Assembly (NCBI RefSeq): GCF_016283395.1
Contig: NZ_JAEEMU010000039.1
Coordinates: forward strand, 1-64,000
Source: Ruminococcus sp.
Lineage (GTDB): Bacteria; Bacillota_A; Clostridia; Oscillospirales; Ruminococcaceae
Length of the DNA stretch: 64,000 nt
Reading direction: 5' to 3'
Below, piece by piece: positions 21,369-30,566 of this stretch. Each line of letters starts with the position of its first letter. Positions within the stretch are counted from its first letter, which is position 1. Position numbers and translations under genes: made by a program. The notes below the pieces were generated by a model that searched no databases, was not told the DNA's origin, and saw only the letters and a program-made list of their open reading frames with translations.

Positions 21369-21405
21369 GTCTCCTATGGTTAGATCACACCATAGGAGAC
21401 TTTTT
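21369..21405. terminator. Bidirectional terminator
   Basis: GTCTCCTATGG pairs with CCATAGGAGAC around a 10-base loop, with T-runs on both strands. It separates the rightward Cys-rich gene from the leftward lanthipeptide operon. Confidence 0.8.
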
Positions 21406-21422
21406 ATAATTGTTGTTTTAGA

Positions 21423-21629
21423 TTAGCGAAGCACAGGCTTAATAAGGCATTTATAATCTCTTGTTACAACTGTAAGACAGCTGAGATTGATGCTAACGCG
21501 TGGCAGTGTTGTGATTGCGCTTGAGATTATAAGATTACCTGCAGCAGTTGCACCTGCACCGATTGAGAGCTCCTCTGTTTCTTCGAGAAGGCTGTTGATT
21601 TCCATTGACTTTTTAACATTTTCTGACAT
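21423..21629 (-). CDS. Class II lanthipeptide precursor (MSEN leader family), copy 1
   Basis: The 68-residue product has leader MSENVKKSMEINSLLEETEE ending LSIGAGA, a LanM-type leader with a GA or GAG cleavage region. The core is rich in Ser and Thr (LIISSAITTLP, RVSINLSC) with Cys at residues 51 and 61 (LSCLTVVT, YKCL). The start follows GGAGAAAAACAAA; upstream in-frame Met codons have no ribosome site. It is the last gene of the operon, after LanT. Confidence 0.85.
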   Translation of the reverse strand: MSENVKKSMEINSLLEETEELSIGAGATAAGNLIISSAITTLPRVSINLSCLTVVTRDYKCLIKPVLR

Positions 21630-21669
21630 TTTGTTTTTCTCCTTTAAAGTTAGTTTTTTGGTGGGATTA

Positions 21670-21903
21670 TTACTTAAGCGCCGACTTAACAACGCATCTG
21701 GAACCGCCTCTTGTTACAACTGTAAGGCAGACAACATTGATGCTTACGCTTGGATTTGCACTCGAGATAGGTGTTATGAGTGCACTTGAGACAGGTGTTG
21801 CAACAGATATGATCTTGCTGCTTATACCTGCGCCGATTGCGAGCTCCTCTGTTTCTTCGAGAAGGCTGTTGATTTCCATTGACTTTTTAGTGTTTTCTGA
21901 CAT
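21670..21903 (-). CDS. Class II lanthipeptide precursor (MSEN leader family), copy 2
   Basis: The 77-residue product shares the leader of its neighbour (MSENTKKSMEINSLLEETEE, then LAIGAG). The core carries a long Ser/Thr stretch (ISSKIISVATPVSSALITP) and then VSINVVCLTVVTRGGSRC, with Cys at residues 59 and 70. The C-terminal part aligns with that of copy 1, while the N-terminal core half is unrelated. It starts 45 bases after the LanT stop. Confidence 0.85.
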   Translation of the reverse strand: MSENTKKSMEINSLLEETEELAIGAGISSKIISVATPVSSALITPISSANPSVSINVVCLTVVTRGGSRCVVKSALK

Positions 21904-21948
21904 TTTGTTTTTCTCCTTTAAATTTATTTGAATTTAATATATAAAATA

Positions 21949-24093
21949 TTATGCTGATTCAGTATAGCCTATCGGTACATTATCCTCATGCTCATAAAGG
22001 CTCTTATAAATGCCGCCCTTACGAATAAGCTCTTCATGTGTTCCGACTTCAGCTATTTGTCCCTTTTCGACTACTACGATCTTATCTGCATCGTATACAG
22101 TAGAAAGTCTGTGAGCGATAACTATTCTTGTTACCTTGATATCCTGTAACTGATCGGATATAGACTTTTCGTATATATTATCAAGAGCGCTTGTAGCCTC
22201 ATCGAGTACGAGTATTTTTGGCTTTCCTGCCAAAGCTCTTGCCAGAGCAAGGCGCTGTCTCTGTCCGCCTGAGAAATTCATGCCCATATCTGATACGATA
22301 GTATTGTATCTCATCGGCATTCTTTCGATATCATCTGCGATGCCGACTATTCTGCAGGCTTCTTCAACGTCCTCCTGAGTAATATCATCACGATTTGCAA
22401 CGATATTCTCATAAATAGACTTATTGAACAGGGTGATTTCCTGAGGAACTATGCCCATCTGTCTGTATGCATAAGATGTATCGATCTCACTAAGCTTGTG
22501 ATTGTCAAGATAGACCTCGCCGCTGCCGGGTTGATAAATACCTACCAGAAGCTTGGCAAGAGTGCTCTTTCCAGAACCAGATCTTCCGACCAGTGCGACC
22601 TTCTCGCCCTTCTTGATCGAAAGACTGATATCTTTAAGAACATCATCTGAGTTTTTTGAATATCTGAAAGATACGTTTTCAAGCTCGATATTACCGTCAA
22701 TATCGATCTTAGGCTTGCCTTCGTTCGATTCAGCTTCCTTCTGATCCATGATATCAGAGATTCTGTCGATATACATAGTGCTGTTTACTATGCTGATAAA
22801 CATTGTACATACAGAACTTGCAAGTGAGAAGAAAGTACCTGAAAGCGAATAGAAAGCCAGTGCTGTACCGAGTGTCATTCTGCCGTCCCATGCAAACATA
22901 AGGCTTACGATAAGCAATATGAGCGGAACTACATTTACTATAGCAAAGCTGCATACACTGAGAGCGTTTCCAAGAAGTTCACGGTGTGTGAAGTTTCTCT
23001 TGTATACCGCAAAGCGTGAATCCCACTTTTTGCGGACTGACTCTTCAAGTGAAAGCATCTTAACATTCAGCATTGAGAAGATAGTCTCTGTCTGAACTTC
23101 CTGAAGCTTCTTCTGAGAAGCTATCATAGACATTCCTCTTTCTTTGAGTACAAACTGTACTGCAAACATTATGAAGAATTCTATTGCAAAAACTATAAGT
23201 GATATTATCGCAAGCATAACATTCTGCTTGAAGAGATATACCATTATTACAGTGATCGCGCCGCATTCTATGAGTCCATCTATTATCTGTCTTACAAGAA
23301 CGTCTCTTATTGCCATACCGCTGCTCATAGATACGAGAATATCTGATTTATTTCTCATATCAAAGAATTTATACGGCAGCCGCAGCAGCTTATGGAAGAT
23401 ACCATTGTTTATATCCTGATCTATATTTGCCTGCAAATATATCAGCTGTGTACTTTTCAAAAATTCAAAAAGGATATATGCTGCACCCGCTGCGAGTACG
23501 AAAGGCACTTTCGACATTACGCTTTCGCGGCTAAGTTCATCTATAAGCTTCTGTATTATGATAGGAAATCCGACTGAGCCGACATAAGTTGCTATCGAGC
23601 ATATCAGAATACCTAAATACAGCCATTTGTTCTTAAATAACAAAGGTATTATATTCTTTGAGAATTTTGGTTTTTCTTCAGGTTCAGGCATATTTTCGGT
23701 AGGCTGAGCATAGATTGCAAAGCCGCTGAAGCCTTCCTTGAATTCTTCGATCGAATATGTAAGGGTTCCGTATTCAGGATCTATTACCTTTACCTTATTC
23801 TTGTATATCTTCTTTACAACGATGTAATGTCTGTGTTCCCAGAGAACGATGGTAGGCTCTTTAAGTTCCTTGAGCCCCTCGAACACTGTTCTGTATACCT
23901 TAACATCAAAACCGTGTTTCTTCAGAAGATTTTTTACTTGTAAAAGTGAACTTCCGTCACGACCAATATCATTTTCAGCTCTGAGAGAACTGATGCTGAT
24001 ATTATAGCCGTAATAGTTCATAAGCATACCTGCACAGCAGAGTCCGCACTCTGTCTGCTGCATCTGTTCAATAAATTTAAGACGATGTTTCAT
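21949..24093 (-). CDS. lanT: LanT: C39-peptidase ABC transporter for lanthipeptides
   Basis: This 714-residue protein removes the leader and exports the modified peptide. The C39 protease domain has MQQTECGLCCAGML with catalytic Cys16, His in HRHYIVVKK and Asp in VIDPEYG. Membrane helices follow, then the ATPase with GRSGSGKST near residue 506, FSGGQRQRLALARAL and ILVLDEATSALDN. The ATG at 24093 is preferred over a GTG 9 bases upstream because AGGTG lies 7 bases before it. It starts 12 bases after the lanM stop and is clearly co-transcribed with it. Confidence 0.93.
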   Translation of the reverse strand: MKHRLKFIEQMQQTECGLCCAGMLMNYYGYNISISSLRAENDIGRDGSSLLQVKNLLKKHGFDVKVYRTVFEGLKELKEPTIVLWEHRHYIVVKKIYKNKVKVIDPEYGTLTYSIEEFKEGFSGFAIYAQPTENMPEPEEKPKFSKNIIPLLFKNKWLYLGILICSIATYVGSVGFPIIIQKLIDELSRESVMSKVPFVLAAGAAYILFEFLKSTQLIYLQANIDQDINNGIFHKLLRLPYKFFDMRNKSDILVSMSSGMAIRDVLVRQIIDGLIECGAITVIMVYLFKQNVMLAIISLIVFAIEFFIMFAVQFVLKERGMSMIASQKKLQEVQTETIFSMLNVKMLSLEESVRKKWDSRFAVYKRNFTHRELLGNALSVCSFAIVNVVPLILLIVSLMFAWDGRMTLGTALAFYSLSGTFFSLASSVCTMFISIVNSTMYIDRISDIMDQKEAESNEGKPKIDIDGNIELENVSFRYSKNSDDVLKDISLSIKKGEKVALVGRSGSGKSTLAKLLVGIYQPGSGEVYLDNHKLSEIDTSYAYRQMGIVPQEITLFNKSIYENIVANRDDITQEDVEEACRIVGIADDIERMPMRYNTIVSDMGMNFSGGQRQRLALARALAGKPKILVLDEATSALDNIYEKSISDQLQDIKVTRIVIAHRLSTVYDADKIVVVEKGQIAEVGTHEELIRKGGIYKSLYEHEDNVPIGYTESA

Positions 24094-24105
24094 TAATTTC
24101 ACCTA

Positions 24106-27100
24106 TTATCTTAAAGTAAGAATATCAAGCATATTCTCGTTGTATTCCATGTCAAGTATTCCGACTGCAAGAGCCTGAGGTCCGAGCATGAATGAAGTAT
24201 CCTCTGAATAGTAGAAATAATCACCGAAAACCTTTTCCTTCATGCCTTCAACAGCAATTCTGTACTGTTCCATGCAGAATTCCTGAAGCTCCTTATTTCC
24301 AAGGACCTTAGCAAGTCTCTTGAGTATCATCAGATTTCCCATGTCGCCATGGCAAAGGCAATGATCCACGCCATAGCCGTTATTTCTGATAATTTCAGCG
24401 ATCTCCTCAAGATCACTGCGTGTTACGAATTTATCACCGAAGACTTCTGCTAATCTCATCTTCATTAAAGCGATTCCGGGAGCACCGTGGCACCAGTTGA
24501 TAGAAACGTCGCTGCGCTTCTTATCTCTTGCCCAGTTATCGCGGTTGTTATCTATTACTCTGCAAGACTCTACATAAGCACAGCCTTTTTCAATAATATC
24601 AATAGCTCTTTCATCATGGCTGAATTCATAATAATCAGCAAATGCATCAACTATTCCTGCCACACCGTGAGCATATCCTGTATAGCCTTCAACGCCCCAG
24701 TAGAGTGCATTTTCATTCTCATAATCAGCTCTTGCAATAAGCTCATCAGCGCACTCTCTGATCCTTGCTCTTGCAAGTTCCTTATCCTCATTGCTGAAGC
24801 CGTCAAAGCCATCGAGCTTCTTGTATACATAGATCAAAAGCTTCATAAGACCTGCAATACCTGCAAGGAAGTCAGTCTGTGACATCTTTGATATCTTTAC
24901 ATTCTTTACAAGAGCATTAAAAATACTTGCGACCTTAGCCTTGTCAGCTCCCTCACGAGCGAATGAGTAGATAATGCCCGAAGCACCAACAAATCCGCTG
25001 AGGTCAACATCGTCATTTGATAATACCTTTTCAAGGTTATACTCAAGCTCGGTTTCTATACGCTTTGCGTATTCAAGAGCCTTCTTATTTCCTGTAGCAC
25101 GGCTGTGAGCCATAAGATAGAGATACATTCCGGAAAGACCGCCGTAGATATCAGTTCTCATGTATGATACGAAGGTCGGCCAGTCAGGGCTCCTGTTAAT
25201 GTTGAGCCAGATGATATTGCTGACTTCATGTCCGGGATGCTGAATACTCTTTTCCTCTGTTATCTGTAATATACGCTCAAGGTAATCTTCCTTGGTTAAA
25301 GTCTTGTTTTTGATCTCTTCAGGGCATGAGCTTCTCTTTACATTTACCTTATCTGCCGTTGTGCCTTCTTCTTCAAGCTCTTCAGCAAAGCTGAGGCTGA
25401 TAAAGCCGAGCTGTCTCTTCATATCGAGATCATTCATGCTCAGAATAGTGTCGACAGCACTGCTGAGAAGAGACTTGTCAAACATCTGACCTGTAGCAAT
25501 GCCCTCTGAATCGATGAGTTCATTTCCTTCAGAAGTACACATAAAGTAAGGGATATCACCGTTGTACATATCTCTTAACTCTGAGCGCACAAGACCTTTG
25601 CTTATTCTGCTTCTGTCAGTAACAGCAATTATCTTGAGCAGGAACATCTTTCTGTCCCATGCATTTCTGAAAAGGAGCGGATGACAGCTTGTTCTTACGA
25701 TCTGATCATAAATATTAGTAGAACGAACGATAACTCTGTTCATCTTTGCAGTAAATGCATCTGTGATGCACTGAACAAAAGCCTGCTTATCTCCGCATAC
25801 GAGCTTGTAAGTCATCTCAAAGCCGTCCATAATATCCTCAATAAACTTAACAGCATCTTGCTTTTCGCCGTTAAGTACAGGACAGCAGCTGTGAGATTCC
25901 ATAGTGCCGAACACCTTTTCAAGCTTTATTTCACCGTCCTCACCTCTTACAGGTGAAACGCTTATAAATGGTGATTCCTGCTCTCTCTGACGGCCCATAG
26001 CGCCGACTTCGAGCTTCTTCTTAGTATTTGGGTTAACGATCTGCATAGGCAGGAAACCTGTCTTCATTACAGATCTGTCGATAATATCTATAGCTTCGTC
26101 ACAAGCGCCTTCGATCTTTGCACCCGGATCAAATACGATAGAATGGAGCAGTGTTTCGAGATCGATGAGGATAGGCTCTGCCTTGCTGCAAATGATATTT
26201 TCGCTGTGGAAATCCTTGCCGTTGAGCATATAGATTATGCCGAGCAGCTCGCCCATCTTTTTATAGTAATCATGTACCTCACTCTCATTATCGCAAGGCT
26301 CAAAGTTGATAAACTCTGTCCAGCCCTGCTTATCAGTTGTGTGATACTTGAATAATTTCAATTCCTTAAATTCAGGACCGCCGTTTTTGTTGAAGTAATC
26401 AATAACTTCATTGAATGCATCCTCTGTTTCAAGAGATCTTGGCTTGTAAACGATCTTGATGTCATCGTTAAAAGTCATGATGCAAACCATTCTGCCTTCT
26501 CTGTGGCTGTCGCCCTCTGAGAAAGAGATCTGCTTGATGGTCCTGACGTTGCTGTTTATCTTTGTTCTGATATTTTCAATTTCTTTTTCTGTACCGCAGA
26601 TAAGCTCTCTTGCCATATTTACGAACCATCTGCATCTTACGTCTAACAGACGAATAAGCTCAGGGTAATTATTATAAACACCTGTAAGGAACTCGGGATC
26701 CTTAAGCATCTCGTTAAACTGTTCCTGCATCTCAGTTTCATTTTCACCTGAGAGCTTATCCTCTTTCTTTGTATAACCAAATTCCTGAAGGATAACTCTG
26801 AATGCTATATCATAGCACTGTGTATAAAGTGCTGTGAATGTATCTTCGCATAAAAGTTCTTTATCTTCGATAATACTGCAGGATTTAACCATCTCAATTA
26901 TCTGCTCACCTGCATTTCTGAGCAGCGGGCGGAAAAATTCATTCCATGTATATTTATCTGTAACTGCAGAAAACATAGCATCATAAACAGTGCTGTAATC
27001 TGCAGCAGTATTTTCGGTAATTAAGTTTTCAATTAATTCTGTCTGAGAATCAGCTTCAGAATCGTAGTTTTCAAGGACCTCATCTAAAGTACAGCCCCAG

Positions 27101-27198
27101 TATTCTTCAATATAGTTATTAAGTTCTTCTGTGTCCTTTACGTTAGGTAAAAGCTTTGTCCATGTTTCTATTGTAGATTCTTTTGTAAGCATTCTCAT
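24106..27198 (-). CDS. lanM: LanM: class II lanthipeptide synthetase
   Basis: This 1030-residue bifunctional enzyme dehydrates Ser/Thr and cyclises Cys onto the products. The N-terminal two thirds match the LanM dehydratase domain (FSEGDSHREGRMVCIMTF, IKIVYKPRSLETE, DFHSENIICS, PILIDLETLLH). The C-terminal LanC-like domain keeps the zinc ligands: INWCHGAPG near residue 905 and HCLCHGDMGN near 945. The ATG at 27198 is chosen; a TTG four codons upstream has a poorer ribosome site. It is the only synthetase in the window and must serve at least four precursors next to it. Confidence 0.95.
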   Translation of the reverse strand: MRMLTKESTIETWTKLLPNVKDTEELNNYIEEYWGCTLDEVLENYDSEADSQTELIENLITENTAADYSTVYDAMFSAVTDKYTWNEFFRPLLRNAGEQIIEMVKSCSIIEDKELLCEDTFTALYTQCYDIAFRVILQEFGYTKKEDKLSGENETEMQEQFNEMLKDPEFLTGVYNNYPELIRLLDVRCRWFVNMARELICGTEKEIENIRTKINSNVRTIKQISFSEGDSHREGRMVCIMTFNDDIKIVYKPRSLETEDAFNEVIDYFNKNGGPEFKELKLFKYHTTDKQGWTEFINFEPCDNESEVHDYYKKMGELLGIIYMLNGKDFHSENIICSKAEPILIDLETLLHSIVFDPGAKIEGACDEAIDIIDRSVMKTGFLPMQIVNPNTKKKLEVGAMGRQREQESPFISVSPVRGEDGEIKLEKVFGTMESHSCCPVLNGEKQDAVKFIEDIMDGFEMTYKLVCGDKQAFVQCITDAFTAKMNRVIVRSTNIYDQIVRTSCHPLLFRNAWDRKMFLLKIIAVTDRSRISKGLVRSELRDMYNGDIPYFMCTSEGNELIDSEGIATGQMFDKSLLSSAVDTILSMNDLDMKRQLGFISLSFAEELEEEGTTADKVNVKRSSCPEEIKNKTLTKEDYLERILQITEEKSIQHPGHEVSNIIWLNINRSPDWPTFVSYMRTDIYGGLSGMYLYLMAHSRATGNKKALEYAKRIETELEYNLEKVLSNDDVDLSGFVGASGIIYSFAREGADKAKVASIFNALVKNVKISKMSQTDFLAGIAGLMKLLIYVYKKLDGFDGFSNEDKELARARIRECADELIARADYENENALYWGVEGYTGYAHGVAGIVDAFADYYEFSHDERAIDIIEKGCAYVESCRVIDNNRDNWARDKKRSDVSINWCHGAPGIALMKMRLAEVFGDKFVTRSDLEEIAEIIRNNGYGVDHCLCHGDMGNLMILKRLAKVLGNKELQEFCMEQYRIAVEGMKEKVFGDYFYYSEDTSFMLGPQALAVGILDMEYNENMLDILTLR

Positions 27199-27298
27199 TT
27201 TATTATCCAACTTTCATTAGTTATTTTTGTTTTAATACTGATCCTTTTCAGTATGGAACTGAAAAGGATCAGTATAGCAAATCTTTAGTTTTTTATAA

Positions 27299-27481
27299 TT
27301 ACTTAGTGCGTGGTCTATAGCAAACGACGCCTTTGGTTACAAGTGTTGTTATGATAGGTCCGCAAGCTGCAATTGAAGCGATTACTGAAGGTGTAATACC
27401 GCCGCCTGCTTCCTCGCCAAGTGACATTTCGTTTGCTTCTTCAAGAAGCTCATTCATTTCTGTTGTTTTCTTTTCTGACAT
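27299..27481 (-). CDS. Class II lanthipeptide precursor (MSEKK leader family), copy 1
   Basis: The 60-residue product has leader MSEKKTTEMNELLEEANEMS then LGEEAGG. The core starts GITPSVIASIAACGPIITT and ends VVCYRPRTK. Cys at residues 40 and 54 follow several Ser/Thr, allowing two thioether rings. It lies between precursor copy 2 and lanM. The very similar leaders of this family imply recognition by one LanM. Confidence 0.87.
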   Translation of the reverse strand: MSEKKTTEMNELLEEANEMSLGEEAGGGITPSVIASIAACGPIITTLVTKGVVCYRPRTK

Positions 27482-27508
27482 TGTTTTTTTCTCCTTATTA
27501 TTTTTTAA

Positions 27509-27697
27509 TTACTTTGAAAATGGGTTGCATGATCTGCGGCCTGGGAAACACTCTGCTGAGATGGTATGTATTAAACCGCAGCCACGGACTATTGTTGCGA
27601 TTGGATTGATAAAACCTGCGCCTGTCTCCTCACCAAGTGACATTTCGTTTGCTTCTTCAAGAAGCTCGTTCATTTCTGTTGTTTTCTTTTCTGACAT
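27509..27697 (-). CDS. Class II lanthipeptide precursor (MSEKK leader family), copy 2
   Basis: The 62-residue product shares the leader of copy 1 and ends it with LGEETGA. The core, GFINPIATIVRGCGLIHTIS then AECFPGRRSCNPFSK, has three Cys (residues 40, 50, 57). The Cys spacing matches that of the orphan precursor at 16810 (C-x9-C-x6-C), so these two probably make products with the same ring pattern. AAGGAGAAAAAACA precedes ATG. Confidence 0.87.
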   Translation of the reverse strand: MSEKKTTEMNELLEEANEMSLGEETGAGFINPIATIVRGCGLIHTISAECFPGRRSCNPFSK

Positions 27698-27767
27698 TGT
27701 TTTTTCTCCTTTAATCATTTAATTTTAATATAATCAATAACTATTTATTTAAAAACAGTTATATGAA

Positions 27768-27974
27768 TCAGAATAATTTTCTTCCGAACGATCGGAAAGT
27801 ACCTGTCCTGCGTCCATAGTCTGTATCAAACGCTCTAAACATATCCGGTTGAATGTAAGCACTCGAACCTATTGCAGAGCCGACCTTTGAGGTACCTGCG
27901 CCCTCTTCAAGATATTTGTCATCAACTTCCTCGAGAAGAGAGATCTTTGCGATTTTGCTGCTTTTCTTAAACAT
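27768..27974 (-). CDS. Cys-free leader peptide-like gene, first gene of the lanthipeptide operon
   Basis: The 68-residue product has a leader-like start (MFKKSSKIAKISLLEEVDDK, then YLEEGAG), followed by TSKVGSAIGSSAYIQPDMF and ending GTFRSFGRKLF. It has Ser and Thr but no Cys, so it cannot form lanthionine. It could be a dehydrated peptide without rings, a second component, or a signal. A TAGGAGAATGC ribosome site precedes ATG, and promoter P5 lies 80 bases upstream. Confidence 0.7.
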   Translation of the reverse strand: MFKKSSKIAKISLLEEVDDKYLEEGAGTSKVGSAIGSSAYIQPDMFRAFDTDYGRRTGTFRSFGRKLF

Positions 27975-28053
27975 TTCTGCATTCTCCTATTTCAAATTTT
28001 TTTAATATCATCTGGTTTTGAATTTTTCATACCGGATCTGTTTTTCTGTATTA

Positions 28054-28121
28054 ACTATAATACTTTTTCCGTTTTCTCTCTACCTTATCGGAGTAAACAG
28101 GACATTTTTCATAGTGAGTAA
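28054..28121 (-). promoter_or_regulatory. LytTR-type promoter P5 (lanthipeptide operon, proximal)
   Basis: The -10 is TATAGT (28054-28059). The repeats are GAGTAAACAG from 28091 and TAGTGAG from 28112. Spacing is 37 and 21 bp, as in the other sites. Confidence 0.78.
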
Positions 28122-28171
28122 ATATTGCTGTTTTTTGAGGAATTCTGTTGTTTTTCCCCTTGCATGATTAT

Positions 28172-28239
28172 ACTATACTCCTCATTCTGCGTTTCCGCTA
28201 TCAAAACGGAGTAAACGTATTTTTCACAGGAGTAAATGG
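28172..28239 (-). promoter_or_regulatory. LytTR-type promoter P6 (lanthipeptide operon, distal)
   Basis: The -10 is TATAGT (28172-28177). The repeats are GAGTAAACGT from 28209 and GAGTAAATGG from 28230. It is a tandem partner of P5. Confidence 0.8.
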
Positions 28240-28285
28240 TAAAAAACAACGTTTTCAAGGCATATTTTGTCTGAAATTTTTGAAA

Positions 28286-28300
28286 TTGCACTGAGTGCAA
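28286..28300. repeat. Palindrome TTGCACTGAGTGCAA, copy 5 (before parA)
   Basis: It lies 25 bases upstream of the parA promoter and is flanked by AAATTTTTGAAA and AAATCCAAAAAT, which extend the symmetry. It is a candidate centromere (parS-like) site because of its position. Confidence 0.75.
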
Positions 28301-28323
28301 ATCCAAAAATCCTCGAAAAATCA

Positions 28324-28352
28324 TTGAAAACGCGACCGATACATGATATAAT
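28324..28352 (+). promoter_or_regulatory. parAB promoter
   Basis: TTGAAA (28324-28329) and TATAAT (28347-28352) are 17 bp apart, 29 bases before the parA start. Confidence 0.7.
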
Positions 28353-28380
28353 AAAGAAAAAACCTCAGAAAGGCAAAGAT

Positions 28381-29157
28381 ATGATCGTTATATCCTTATT
28401 AAATAGAAAGGGCGGCGCAGGAAAGACTACAGCCAGCGTAAATTTAGCAGCCATATTCGCCCACACCTATAAAAAGCGCGTACTTTTAGCAGATATAGAT
28501 CCACAGGCAAATGCAACCACATACCTTAACAAGTTCATCTCAAAGGACGAGATCAGCATATACGATGTGCTGTGCAAGGATACTCCCATAAAAGAAGCTA
28601 TCATCGACACCGATATAGATAACCTTAAACTTATACCTGCAAATGTCAACCTCGACAATGCCGACACTCAGCTTATGATGCTCCCTACGGCAAAGGAATT
28701 CGTCTTAAAGAAGAAGCTCCGCGAGCTGGACGGCGAATTCGACTACATATTCATAGACTGTCCCCCTGCAAGAAACAACCTTACCACAAACGCTCTCACA
28801 GCCAGCAATTACACCATACTCCCCTGTGAAGCTACGGAATACGGCATAGACAGTATTTTTGCAATGACAGAGTTCATTTCCAATGTACAGTCAGATGTAA
28901 ACGACAACCTCAAAGTCGCAGGCATACTTTTCACAAAGCGTGAGAATACCACCGCTCAGCGTTACTATATAGAACAGTTCAAAACAAATCTCGATTCATA
29001 CCACTTCTTTGATACCGAGATCAGAAAGACTACCGTAGTCGAAAAGAGTCTTGCGGAGCATTCTCCCCTGATCGTATACGGCAAAAAGGAAGAAGTCACC
29101 AATGATTACATAAAAGTAGCGAAAGAGCTGGAACAGATAATCAAAGGAGAGATCTGA
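28381..29157 (+). CDS. parA: ParA-family partition ATPase
   Basis: This 258-residue deviant-Walker ATPase moves replicons apart at division. It begins MIVISLLNRKGGAGKTTASV with the KGGxGKTT motif, followed by LLADIDPQANATTYL (Walker A') and YIFIDCPPARNNLTTNAL. The start follows GAAAGGC, and a longer in-frame reading upstream would begin inside the palindrome. parB follows after 4 bases. With the two rep genes it marks this part of the island as plasmid-derived. Confidence 0.92.
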   Translation: MIVISLLNRKGGAGKTTASVNLAAIFAHTYKKRVLLADIDPQANATTYLNKFISKDEISIYDVLCKDTPIKEAIIDTDIDNLKLIPANVNLDNADTQLMMLPTAKEFVLKKKLRELDGEFDYIFIDCPPARNNLTTNALTASNYTILPCEATEYGIDSIFAMTEFISNVQSDVNDNLKVAGILFTKRENTTAQRYYIEQFKTNLDSYHFFDTEIRKTTVVEKSLAEHSPLIVYGKKEEVTNDYIKVAKELEQIIKGEI

Positions 29158-29161
29158 ATAA

Positions 29162-30337
29162 ATGGCTAAAAAGTTCAATCCAACCAATGCAGCTGACAGA
29201 TTTGCCAAGCTGGGCGATGAAGCCAAAAAGGCTAAAAATAAAGCTGACAGGACCGAAATGATACCTATCAGCTCTATAATAATGAATGAGGATAATGTTT
29301 TCAGTGCTAACGATACCGATGAAGAAATACAGAGCTTAGCCGAAAACATCAAGGAAAACGGACTTATCCACAACATCACCGTAGCGGAAACTAGTCCCGA
29401 TCAGTATCTCCTCATCTCAGGCGAACGCCGCACAAAGGCTATGAAGTACCTTGGAAGAGATACAATAAAGGCAAACATAAAAAGCGGACTGTCCGAATTT
29501 GAGATACTGAAGCTGCTCTTCTTTGCCAACAGTGAGACCAGAGAATACAGCACAGAAGAAAAGATACACATTATAAATGATTTCAAAGAAAAAATAAAAA
29601 GATTTAGCATCAACGATAAGGCGTCTGTAAGCGCGTTTAACAGCTATGTCTCCGAAGCCTTTAATATACACCCTCGACAGGCTTCAAAGCTTATAAGCAT
29701 ATCCTCAGAGCTCTCAGAGGGGCTGAAAGAGCTTCTATTCTCCGACATTATAGACATAAACACTGCAGCAGCCTTTGCGCAGCTCCCGGAAGACTATCAG
29801 GACTATGCCGCTGATCTTATTGCCGCAGGAAACCAGAAGGATACAAAAGGCTCTGTTCAGAAAGCTCTCGACTTTACCAAGCTTTCAAAGAATGTGATCT
29901 CAAAATCAAACAATTCTCTTTCCAAGAACAAGGCCTCCTATGCTTACTACAGCAAACGCCTTGAAAGCACAAGGGAAAAGATACCTCCTCTTACGATCAT
30001 GCTCTCACAGGAAGGTACCGACGAGGAAGCGATATTTAAGCAGATCAACGACCTTAATGAAGATATCCGTAAATACGAAAAGATCCTCAAAGAACTGGAC
30101 GAAGAGAAAGAAAAGATGCTTCAGCTCCAGGGCAAGGACATAGATAAGATATTCAAGGAATTTTCAAAGAGCAGAAAAAAGTCTCAGCCCAAGCCCGATG
30201 ACACAGAACTTATATCAAAAGAAGTTCAGAAACTTGAGGCATCAGTCAAAAAGCTTATGGGATTAGCTCCTTCCAAGGAACTGGAAAAGATAAGTTCCCT
30301 TATTGAAAAATACCGTATCTCACAAGATAAAAATTAA
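29162..30337 (+). CDS. parB: ParB-family partition protein
   Basis: This 391-residue protein has the ParB/Srx N-terminal domain: IPISSIIMNEDNVFSANDTD, AENIKENGLIHNITV and YLLISGERRTKAMKYLG (GERR CTP-binding box). A helix-turn-helix region follows (SAFNSYVSEAFNIHPRQASK), then a long coiled coil (YEKILKELDEEKEKMLQLQ). It should bind a centromere site; the palindromes on both sides of the operon are candidates. The coiled coil makes it longer than chromosomal ParB. Confidence 0.9.
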   Translation: MAKKFNPTNAADRFAKLGDEAKKAKNKADRTEMIPISSIIMNEDNVFSANDTDEEIQSLAENIKENGLIHNITVAETSPDQYLLISGERRTKAMKYLGRDTIKANIKSGLSEFEILKLLFFANSETREYSTEEKIHIINDFKEKIKRFSINDKASVSAFNSYVSEAFNIHPRQASKLISISSELSEGLKELLFSDIIDINTAAAFAQLPEDYQDYAADLIAAGNQKDTKGSVQKALDFTKLSKNVISKSNNSLSKNKASYAYYSKRLESTREKIPPLTIMLSQEGTDEEAIFKQINDLNEDIRKYEKILKELDEEKEKMLQLQGKDIDKIFKEFSKSRKKSQPKPDDTELISKEVQKLEASVKKLMGLAPSKELEKISSLIEKYRISQDKN

Positions 30338-30357
30338 AGTGCAATTTTTATAAAACA

Positions 30358-30387
30358 CGAAAAGCAGGCAAAAAGCCTGCTTTTTTA
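30358..30387 (+). terminator. Terminator after parB
   Basis: AAAGCAGGC and GCCTGCTTTTTT form a stem with a short A-loop, 20 bases after the parB stop. Confidence 0.8.
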
Positions 30388-30404
30388 TTGTGAAATTTTT
30401 GGAT

Positions 30405-30419
30405 TTGCACTCAGTGCAA
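30405..30419. repeat. Palindrome TTGCACTCAGTGCAA, copy 6 (after parB)
   Basis: It is the centre of a perfect inverted repeat of about 42 bases: GAAATTTTTGGA to the left and TCCAAAAATTTTC to the right. Confidence 0.82.
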
Positions 30420-30435
30420 ATCCAAAAATTTTCGT

Positions 30436-30505
30436 TGCTGTTTATTCAATTACGGGTTCTTTATTTCTTGTTTACAGTTATGACATTCAAACGATACCGT
30501 AATTT
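30436..30505. other. Origin-like remnant with ATTACGG motif
   Basis: CAATTACGGGTTCTTTATTT and an opposed ACCGTAATT about 45 bases later recur at 30859-30925 with small changes. The motif equals the iteron core of the origin at 31800-31892, so both look like partial copies of that origin. Confidence 0.55.
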
Positions 30506-30566
30506 TTTCTCTATTTTATATCATATCTGAGATTGTAAACACGAGTTCCAGTCGTGCGCTTGCACC

